This document shows positions 1-5,537 of a stretch of DNA of 5,537 nt, one piece after another. Made by a program: the position numbers and the translations under genes. A model generated the notes under the pieces. That model made no database searches. It was not told the DNA's origin and saw only the letters and a program-made list of their open reading frames with translations. Each line of letters opens with the position of its first letter. Within the stretch, counting starts at the first letter, position 1. Source of the stretch: JAEKLB01 sp050249235 (GTDB taxonomy: Bacteria; Actinomycetota; Acidimicrobiia; Acidimicrobiales; CADCSY01); NCBI GenBank assembly GCA_050249235.1, contig JBFWQW010000146.1, positions 1-5,537 of the forward strand, read 5' to 3'.

Positions 1-31
1 GCTCGGCTGCGCCGGATCGCTGGGTCGTCAT
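1..31 (-). CDS. 5' end of an unidentified gene, cut by the window edge
   Basis: An ATG at 31-29 opens a frame that reads MTTQRSGAAE before the window ends. It is preceded by AAGGAG with a 9-base spacer, the best Shine-Dalgarno in the window. It begins 61 bases after the flippase stop on the same strand, so it could be the next gene of the same cluster. Ten residues are too few to name a product. In a flippase neighbourhood a glycosyltransferase or other envelope-glycan gene would be unsurprising, but that is only context. The call rests on the start codon and its ribosome binding site. Confidence 0.55.
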   Translation of the reverse strand, partial: MTTQRSGAAE

Positions 32-40
32 CGGCGGGGG

Positions 41-46
41 CTCCTT
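41..46 (-). promoter_or_regulatory. Strong Shine-Dalgarno AAGGAG
   Basis: The minus strand reads GGAAGGAG and then nine bases to the ATG at 31-29. This is close to the ideal anti-16S match and spacing. It is the main support for a gene starting at 31. The other gene starts in this window lack a comparable site. Confidence 0.6.
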
Positions 47-57
47 CCGCGGGGCCG

Positions 58-75
58 GGGCCGGCCGGCCGGCCC
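58..75. terminator. 18-base perfect GC palindrome after the flippase gene
   Basis: Bases 58-75 (gggccggccggccggccc) equal their own reverse complement. As RNA they could fold into a 7-bp stem with a 4-base loop. The site lies between the flippase stop (17 bases downstream of it) and the Shine-Dalgarno of the next gene. There is no U-tract, so it is not a classical intrinsic terminator. It could be a weak terminator, an mRNA-stabilising hairpin, or chance in a GGCC-rich stretch. Confidence 0.25.
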
Positions 76-92
76 GGTCGTGGCGCTGGTCG

Positions 93-1661
93 TCACCCGG
101 GCGAACACACGGCCCCCTCGGTGGCGGTGGTGGCGGCGGTCGCGGCCGGGTCGGTGGCCGGGGCCGGCCCCGGCCGGCCCACGACCATCCGGATCATCTC
201 GACCGTCTCGACGAACACGTGGTGCCACCCGAGCCGGAGGACCCCGACGTAGGCGGCCAGGCCGACGAGGGTGGCGGCCACGGCGGCGGGGATCTCCGGG
301 GCACCGGCCTGCTGGGCCCCGAAGGCGACCACCAGCCACACCCCGACCTGCACGGCCATGGCGGTGATGCCGGGGACCACGGCGGCGACGAAGTCGCCCA
401 GGGGCACGCCGGTCTGGCGGCCCACGTGCAGCGCGTTGGGGACGAGCAGGAGCGCGGAGGTGACCAGGTAGCTGGCCGCCACCCCTTCGATGCCCCACTG
501 GATGCCGACGACGAAGCCGGCGACGGTCGTGGCCACCACCGCCACCGTCCAGAGCAGGACCAGGTCGGTGCGGCCGAGGGCGGTGGCGAGGGGGCCCCAC
601 ATGTACAGCACGACCCGGAAGCCGGCGGCCGAGAGGAGCAGCACCAGGGGGACGACCGACGGCCGCCAGGCGTCCCCCAGCAGCAGCGGGATGCCCCACG
701 GCACCGAGAACGCCACGGTGGAGAGCACCGCGAAGCTTCCGATGGTGGCGGCCCGGACCGTGAGCAGGAAGCCCCGGCGCATGCGGTCGGGGTCCTCGTG
801 GGCCCGTGACAGCGTGGGGAGCGCGACGCGCGACGCGACGCCGGTGATGACGTCGAGGAACAGCAGCATGAGCCGGTAGGCCAGGCCGTAGAAGGCCAGC
901 TGCTCGGCGCCGAGCTGGCGGCCGATCAGCATGTTGTCGGCGTTGAGGCCGAGGAAGTCGAGCAGCTGGGCGGCCATCAGGGCACCGCTGAAGGCGACGA
1001 TGCCGCGGATGCCCCGCCGGGACCAGTTCAGGACCGGCCGGCCCACGAGCAGGAGGGCGCCGAGGAGGATCAGGCCGTCCTGCACCACGGCCTGGACGAC
1101 GAGGGCCCAGTAGCCGGCCCCGCCGAGGCCGGCGGCCACCGCCGCCACGCAGGCGACGAGGGTGGCCGTCACCTGGATCTTGGCCACCGACCGGAAGGCC
1201 AGGCGGCGGGCCAGGAGCGCCATCGGGATGGCGGCCAGGCCCCGGAAGACGAGGTCGAGGGCGAGGACCCGGATCACCGGGCCGACGCGGGGCTCGTCGA
1301 AGAAGGCGGCCACGTGGGGCGCGGCGACGAGCGTCACCCCGGCCAGCAGGAGGACGCCGACGGCGTTCACGACCGTGGCCGAGCCCAGCTCCCGACGGCT
1401 CAGCGTCGGCCGCTGGACCACGAGCAGGCCGAAGGCCTGGTCGATCAGGACCGTGGCCAGGGCGAGGTAGACGTAGGCGACGGCGACGACGCCGTAGCGC
1501 TCGGGCCCGAGCACCCGGGCCAGGACGAACGAGGTGATCAGCCGGGCCGCCTGGGTGGAGAGCGTGCCGATGAGCGACCACTTCACGCCGGACGCGGCGG
1601 ACGACTTGAGGTCCGCCGTCGGGTCGTCGCGGATCAGCTCGGTCGGGTCCTCGGCGACCAC
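93..1661 (-). CDS. WzxC/TuaB-like oligosaccharide flippase (MOP superfamily)
   Basis: A multi-pass inner-membrane protein of 522 residues, expected to flip lipid-linked oligosaccharide units to the outer face of the membrane. The N-terminus has the amphipathic LKSSAASGVKWSLIG entry into the first helix. It is followed by the family pattern LGPERYGVVA (51-60), QRPTLSRRELG (83-93), and NADNMLIGRQLGAEQLAFYGLAYRL (240-264, key residues N240, D242, N243, G247, G251, Y258, Y262). About 12-14 hydrophobic segments span roughly residues 27 to 476. A low-complexity Ala/Thr/Pro tail (497-515) ends the protein. I chose the GTG at 1661, five bases after the stop of the upstream MaoC-SDR gene. An in-frame ATG at 1796 would add 45 residues, but that extension is Arg/His/Gly-rich shadow sequence of the upstream gene. 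A GTG at 1586 would remove the conserved pre-helix. No Shine-Dalgarno is visible, so coupling to the upstream gene is likely. The family is clear; the transported glycan is not. Confidence 0.9.
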   Translation of the reverse strand: MVAEDPTELIRDDPTADLKSSAASGVKWSLIGTLSTQAARLITSFVLARVLGPERYGVVAVAYVYLALATVLIDQAFGLLVVQRPTLSRRELGSATVVNAVGVLLLAGVTLVAAPHVAAFFDEPRVGPVIRVLALDLVFRGLAAIPMALLARRLAFRSVAKIQVTATLVACVAAVAAGLGGAGYWALVVQAVVQDGLILLGALLLVGRPVLNWSRRGIRGIVAFSGALMAAQLLDFLGLNADNMLIGRQLGAEQLAFYGLAYRLMLLFLDVITGVASRVALPTLSRAHEDPDRMRRGFLLTVRAATIGSFAVLSTVAFSVPWGIPLLLGDAWRPSVVPLVLLLSAAGFRVVLYMWGPLATALGRTDLVLLWTVAVVATTVAGFVVGIQWGIEGVAASYLVTSALLLVPNALHVGRQTGVPLGDFVAAVVPGITAMAVQVGVWLVVAFGAQQAGAPEIPAAVAATLVGLAAYVGVLRLGWHHVFVETVEMIRMVVGRPGPAPATDPAATAATTATEGAVCSPG

Positions 1662-1666
1662 GTCGA

Positions 1667-3106
1667 TCAGCCGGTCGTCGAGCGCCGGACCATGTCGGCC
1701 ATGATCCGGACCGGATCGGCCGCGGCCACGGCGCCGATGGTGGCCGTCTGGTCGGTCGGCAGGCGGGGCAGCCGTTGCACGATCGTCTCCAGCCACGGCT
1801 CCTGCGCTCCCAGCACCTCGGCCGCCCGCTCGCCCGCGACCTTCGCGACGATGTACTCGGTCAGCTCCGGGAGCTGCTCGTCGACGGCGACCGACGAGGG
1901 GTAGTACGCCACGAGGGGCTCGGCTCCTGCCCGCCGGGCCGCCTCGATCGACCGCACGAAACCGGTGACGTAGTGGTGCAGGAAGCCCTCGAGCAGCTCG
2001 TGGTGGAAGAGCCGGGTCCGGCGGGCGAAGATCCGCGGGCTCGAGAAGTAGTACAGGTGGCTGACGACGAAGCCGTCCCCGGCGAGCGCCTGGAGGGCCG
2101 GTTCGGGGTCGCCGACGTCGAGCTGGACGGCACGGGCCCGCCCGCCGCTGGCGATGATGTCCTCGACCACCCGGAGGGCATCGGCCCGTCCCCGGTGCCA
2201 GGTGAGCACGACCTCGGCCCCACCGGCGGCGAGCAGCTTGGCGGCCAGCTCACCGAGGCCCCGGGAACCGCCCACCACGAGGGCCCGGACGTCGTCGAGG
2301 CCGCCGAGGCCGAGGTCGAGCCCGGCCAGCGCCGCGGCGCCGAGCTGGCGGGCCGGCGCCGGCCGCATGAAGGCCCGCACCTCGCCGGCCAGGCAGCCAG
2401 CGTCGACGTCGATCGCCACCGCCCCGTAGCGGTCGTCGACCCGTGCCACCGCCCAGCGGAGGGGGCCGGGCCCGGTGCCGGGCTCGACCCGGACCTCGAA
2501 CCCGGCGAACAGCGAGTGCAGCCCGGGGCACTCCATGCCGACCAGGCGAGTGAGCGCGACGAGGCGGGCCACCACCGCGTCGCCCACCGCCTCGGCGAGG
2601 GCGGGGAACCGGGGCCCAGCGGCCACCGGGCCGACCGCCAGCTCGCCGGCCAGCCCGGCCAGGTCGTCGAGGGTGCGCTCGACGGCGGCGCCGCCGGCCG
2701 GCTCCGGCCCGACGCCGTCGGCGGCCGGACGGGGCGGGGCGACCGGCCGGGGCGAGGCCCCGAGGGCCAGGCGGATGTCGACGAGCAGCACGCCGTCGAC
2801 CTCGACCCGGAGCCGGGCCAGCTCGGCCGTCTCCTTGGCCACCCGGGCCTGCACCTCGTCGCCGAGGAACACCGGCTTGGCGAAGTTCACGGTGACCCCC
2901 TCCAGCCCCGGCCGATCCGGCGACCGGGAGGCGAGATAGGCGTCGACGGCCCAGAGGACCACGTGCAGGCCGTGCACCACCCGCTCCCCGAACAGCGAAC
3001 GGCGGGCGGCCAGCTCGTCGAGGTGCAGCGGGTTGCGATCACCGGACAGGTCGGCGAAGGCCTCCTGGTCGGCAGCGTCGAAGCGGCGGACGGCCAGCGG
3101 GGTCAT
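1667..3106 (-). CDS. MaoC-like hydratase / SDR ketoreductase fusion protein
   Basis: A 479-residue, apparently cytosolic two-enzyme protein. Residues 1-118 form a MaoC/(R)-specific enoyl hydratase hotdog domain. LSGDRNPLHLDELAA (20-34) matches the hydratase-2 signature with catalytic D23 and H28, followed by VVHGLH (43-48) and FAKPVFLGDEV (75-85). Residues 119-145 are a Pro/Ala linker. Residues 146-250 include MECPGLHSLFAGFEVRV and may be a degenerate second hotdog, since no Asp/His pair is seen. Residues 272-479 are a Rossmann SDR with GGSRGLG (279-285) for the nucleotide, S405, Y418 and K422 (YIVAK) as catalytic triad, and HLYYFSSP (350-357) where NNAG is usual. It should interconvert 3-oxoacyl, (R)-3-hydroxyacyl and enoyl thioesters on CoA or ACP. 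ATG 3106 is the only start, because an in-frame TAG lies 12 bases upstream. It lies 63 bases after glyA and 5 bases before the flippase. The pathway is unknown; an acyl group for an exported glycan is one inference. Confidence 0.9.
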   Translation of the reverse strand: MTPLAVRRFDAADQEAFADLSGDRNPLHLDELAARRSLFGERVVHGLHVVLWAVDAYLASRSPDRPGLEGVTVNFAKPVFLGDEVQARVAKETAELARLRVEVDGVLLVDIRLALGASPRPVAPPRPAADGVGPEPAGGAAVERTLDDLAGLAGELAVGPVAAGPRFPALAEAVGDAVVARLVALTRLVGMECPGLHSLFAGFEVRVEPGTGPGPLRWAVARVDDRYGAVAIDVDAGCLAGEVRAFMRPAPARQLGAAALAGLDLGLGGLDDVRALVVGGSRGLGELAAKLLAAGGAEVVLTWHRGRADALRVVEDIIASGGRARAVQLDVGDPEPALQALAGDGFVVSHLYYFSSPRIFARRTRLFHHELLEGFLHHYVTGFVRSIEAARRAGAEPLVAYYPSSVAVDEQLPELTEYIVAKVAGERAAEVLGAQEPWLETIVQRLPRLPTDQTATIGAVAAADPVRIMADMVRRSTTG

Positions 3107-3115
3107 GCCCGGGGA

Positions 3116-3121
3116 ACGCTA
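3116..3121 (-). promoter_or_regulatory. Possible -10 box TAGCGT for the MaoC-SDR gene
   Basis: TAGCGT fits the actinobacterial TANNNT pattern and ends nine bases before the ATG at 3106, which has no good Shine-Dalgarno. A transcript from here would have almost no leader. No convincing -35 hexamer is seen 16-18 bases upstream. The gene may equally be read through from glyA across the 63-base gap. Confidence 0.25.
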
Positions 3122-3169
3122 CCGGCGGCCCCGCGCCCCTCCCGCCGGGTGGCTCGTCATCCGTTCGGG

Positions 3170-4426
<1,257 letters not shown>

Positions 4427-4432
4427 CCCGCC

Positions 4433-4438
4433 ATCGTA
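4433..4438 (-). promoter_or_regulatory. Candidate leaderless -10 box TACGAT for glyA
   Basis: TACGAT is a good TANNNT -10 element, a rare AT-containing hexamer in this GC-rich gap. It ends six bases before the glyA GTG, the distance expected between a -10 box and the transcription start, so RNA would begin at or next to the start codon. The lack of a Shine-Dalgarno fits this. No -35 match is found 16-18 bases upstream. The box overlaps an ATG (4434) opening a three-codon frame that stops inside the glyA start. Confidence 0.45.
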
Positions 4439-4444
4439 CGACCC

Positions 4445-4460
4445 GGGCCCGCCGGGGCCC
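4445..4460. repeat. GGGCCC-GCCG-GGGCCC inverted repeat between the unknown gene and glyA
   Basis: Two GGGCCC hexamers (4445-4450 and 4455-4460) flank GCCG, giving a 6-bp stem with a 4-base loop. Flanking C/G bases could extend it with one bulge. It lies just upstream of the proposed glyA -10 box and downstream of the 227-residue gene. It might end or slow transcription from that gene, although no U-tract follows. Chance is possible in this composition. Confidence 0.25.
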
Positions 4461-4479
4461 CGGTCCCTTCGCGGGGCGC

Positions 4480-4501
4480 CGCGACGGGGCTCGCGACGGG
4501 G
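4480..4501. repeat. 10-base direct repeat, 12-base period
   Basis: The sequence cgcgacgggg occurs at 4480-4489 and again at 4492-4501, right after (in the minus direction) the stop of the 227-residue gene. It is a short imperfect tandem duplication in the 79-base gap before glyA. No function is suggested. Confidence 0.35.
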
Positions 4502-4505
4502 CCGG

Positions 4506-5189
4506 CTACGAGGCGAGGACGATCTGGCGCAGCGGGGCCAGCCGGGCCTCGACCACGTCGGGCGACATCGCCGCGCAGGAGCGGTCGCGCAGGTGCTCGA
4601 GCCAGCGCAGGGCGTTCTGGCGCTCGCCGAGGAGGTGGCTCAGCGCCGCCACCTGGGCGATGGTCTGGAGCTCGTCGACCTCGGGCGCGCCGGCCGTGCC
4701 CACCAGCGTGGCGAAGAGGTGCTCCTGCACGCTCCCGGCCGTGGCGAGGGCCCGCAACCGGGGCACGGCGTCGGCCTTCACGGCGCCGAGGAAGGCGTTG
4801 GCGACGGCCACGTCCTGGGCGAAGGCCAGGGGCAGCGGCAGCCGGGTGAGCTGGTGCCAGGCCGGGTCGCGCTCGTCGCCGGTGAGGCTGACGAGACCCC
4901 GGACCGGGCAGTCGGCGATGGTCGGGCGCAACGGCTCGGGCTGCCCCATGGCCCCGGCCAGGCCGGGGACGAACGCCCCCCAGGCCGCCGCGAAGCAGAT
5001 GCGGTCCGGGTTGGTCCACGGGGCCAGCTCGATGTCGACGAACCAGAACAGGCGACCGGGCGACCGGTCGTCGGCCGGGCGGGCCGCCAGGACCCCCGGC
5101 GCGGACGAGAAGCCGAGGTCGCCGAGACCGGGCAGCAGGCGCCGCCTGATCAGGTCGCGGAAGCGGTCGGCCGGTGCCCCTGGACGCAT
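4506..5189 (-). CDS. Hypothetical protein, possibly DUF4304-like
   Basis: A 227-residue soluble protein with no signal peptide or membrane segment. The N-terminal part has RFRDLIRRRLLPGLGDLGF (9-27), an amphipathic helix ending in Gly-Phe. It is followed by a strand-rich stretch FWFVDIELAPWTNPDRICF (48-66) and WGAFVP (70-75). This order (helix, LxxLGF, strand reporting on a charged substrate, then F..xWGxFVP) is reminiscent of DUF4304 proteins, but I cannot confirm it by alignment. The C-terminal half (about 120-227) looks all-helical, with QTIAQVAALSHLLGERQNALRWL (175-197, key residues H185, E189, W196) resembling a helical repeat hairpin. No catalytic motif is seen. ATG 5189 has no Shine-Dalgarno but follows a -35/-10-like pair. 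Third codon positions are strongly G/C, which supports this frame over an Arg/Pro-rich overlapping frame. It occupies the slot between tsaC/sua5 and glyA where rpiB or a phosphatase is often found. Confidence 0.8.
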   Translation of the reverse strand: MRPGAPADRFRDLIRRRLLPGLGDLGFSSAPGVLAARPADDRSPGRLFWFVDIELAPWTNPDRICFAAAWGAFVPGLAGAMGQPEPLRPTIADCPVRGLVSLTGDERDPAWHQLTRLPLPLAFAQDVAVANAFLGAVKADAVPRLRALATAGSVQEHLFATLVGTAGAPEVDELQTIAQVAALSHLLGERQNALRWLEHLRDRSCAAMSPDVVEARLAPLRQIVLAS

Positions 5190-5197
5190 GGCCGGCC

Positions 5198-5226
5198 ACG
5201 GTAGGTGGGCCCGTGGCTCCTGTCGT
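5198..5226 (-). promoter_or_regulatory. Candidate sigma70-type promoter for the 227-residue gene
   Basis: A -35-like ACGACA (5226-5221, four of six matches to TTGACA) is separated by exactly 17 bases from TACCGT (5203-5198), a TANNNT -10 box. The -10 ends eight bases before the ATG at 5189. Transcription would begin zero to two bases from the start codon, so the message would be leaderless or nearly so. An AGGAG at about 5217-5221 is more than 25 bases from the ATG and is too far to act as its ribosome binding site. Confidence 0.45.
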
Positions 5227-5227
5227 G

Positions 5228-5264
5228 GATGGTGCCACCGTGGCTGGTGTTGGTGATGGTGCCA
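5228..5264. repeat. Pair of 10-base direct repeats (gatggtgcca)
   Basis: The decamer gatggtgcca occurs at 5228-5237 and 5255-5264, 27 bases apart, in a GTG/TTG-rich patch upstream of the proposed promoter. The spacing is not quite whole helical turns (about 2.6). It could be an operator pair or simple sequence drift. Nothing else in this intergenic region looks like a gene. Confidence 0.3.
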
Positions 5265-5294
5265 GTGGGCGTGCTGCTGGAGCGTCGGGCCGGA

Positions 5295-5332
5295 GGGTCG
5301 GGATTGCAGGGGTCGGGATTGCAGGGGTCGGG
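5295..5332. repeat. 15-base tandem repeat, about 2.5 copies
   Basis: The unit gggtcgggattgcag is perfectly repeated at 5295-5309 and 5310-5324, followed by a partial third copy gggtcggg at 5325-5332. It lies in the gap after the tsaC/sua5 stop. The units contain short AT patches (gatt) that stand out from the surroundings. It looks like a small slippage-type repeat; a length polymorphism between strains would be expected. Confidence 0.7.
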
Positions 5333-5347
5333 GTGCGGGTGGGGTGG

Positions 5348-5537
5348 TCAGGCCGGGCCGGGACGGTGGGGTGGGGTCGGCGCCCCCGCCACCGCCAGGA
5401 CGGTCGCCGCCGGCACCGCCCCCTCCCGCAGGACCACGGCCCCGTCGCCCACGCAGGACACGACCGTCGACGCCAGGCCGGACCGGGGGCCCCCGTCGAG
5501 CACCGCCCCCAGCCCGGCCGCGGCCGGTCCGAGCTGG
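5348..5537 (-). CDS. tsaC: C-terminal part of threonylcarbamoyl-AMP synthase (TsaC/Sua5/YwlC)
   Basis: The last 62 codons of a gene that enters from the right edge and ends at TGA 5350-5348. The translation contains LGAVLDGGPRSGLASTVVSC, then GDGAVVLREGAV, the hallmark C-terminal end of the YrdC fold: a GG-P-G-STV nucleotide/threonine-binding segment and the conserved R-E-G turn. The enzyme makes L-threonylcarbamoyl-AMP from threonine, bicarbonate and ATP for the t6A37 modification of ANN-decoding tRNAs. The protein ends about 20 residues after REGAV in a Pro-rich tail, so it is the short single-domain form without the extra Sua5 domain. The reading frame starts at 5536, since base 5537 is the last base of the previous codon. 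It lies upstream of glyA on the same strand, a neighbourhood common in Gram-positive bacteria. Confidence 0.85.
   Translation of the reverse strand, partial: QLGPAAAGLGAVLDGGPRSGLASTVVSCVGDGAVVLREGAVPAATVLAVAGAPTPPHRPGPA

Noticed and set aside
28..1581. 517-residue minus-strand frame overlapping the flippase
   Set aside because: It is an out-of-frame shadow of the flippase gene, extremely rich in Arg, Pro and Gly, with no hydrophobic segments or motifs.
3110..3169. Terminator between glyA and the MaoC-SDR gene
   Set aside because: The 63-base gap is GC-rich, but I found no strong inverted repeat followed by a U-tract, so read-through from glyA remains possible.
5229..5537. Plus-strand open frame beginning MVPPWLVLVMVPVGVLL, resembling a signal peptide, with SGLQG repeats
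   Set aside because: There is no Shine-Dalgarno, and most of it is antisense to the TsaC/Sua5 C-terminus. The repeats are simply the 15-base tandem repeat translated.

Overview
This is a very GC-rich window in which all supported genes lie on the minus strand. High G/C at third codon positions leaves long empty reading frames on the opposite strand. Base composition, a GTG start, -10-like boxes placed directly in front of SD-less start codons, and a TsaC/Sua5 gene close to glyA all suggest a high-GC actinobacterium. An Acidimicrobiia-like lineage is possible, but this cannot be proved from the window.

In the order of transcription (right to left) the layout is as follows. (1) 5537-5348: the C-terminal end of a TsaC/Sua5/YwlC-type threonylcarbamoyl-AMP synthase (tRNA t6A synthesis), a gene missed by simple ORF calling because it runs off the window edge. 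(2) 5347-5190: a 157-base-plus intergenic stretch with short direct and tandem repeats and a plausible -35/-10 promoter. (3) 5189-4506: a 227-residue protein of unknown function, at best DUF4304-like. (4) 4426-3170: glyA, a complete serine hydroxymethyltransferase with a GTG start and no Shine-Dalgarno, preceded by TACGAT at leaderless spacing. (5) 3106-1667: a 479-residue fusion of a MaoC-type (R)-hydratase domain, a middle region that may be a degenerate hotdog, and an SDR ketoreductase domain. (6) 1661-93: a WzxC/TuaB-like polysaccharide flippase starting 5 bases after the previous stop. (7) 31-1: the first ten codons of another gene behind a strong Shine-Dalgarno.

The right half is housekeeping: tRNA modification and one-carbon/serine-glycine metabolism. 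The left half looks like the start of an accessory or envelope module. In it, a fused dehydratase-ketoreductase is probably translationally coupled to a lipid-linked-glycan exporter. The most interesting hypothesis is that the fused enzyme makes or trims a short (hydroxy)acyl group used to decorate a glycan that the flippase exports. The fusion and coupling are read from the sequence; the pathway is inference. No tRNA, rRNA, CRISPR array, insertion sequence or phage feature was seen.
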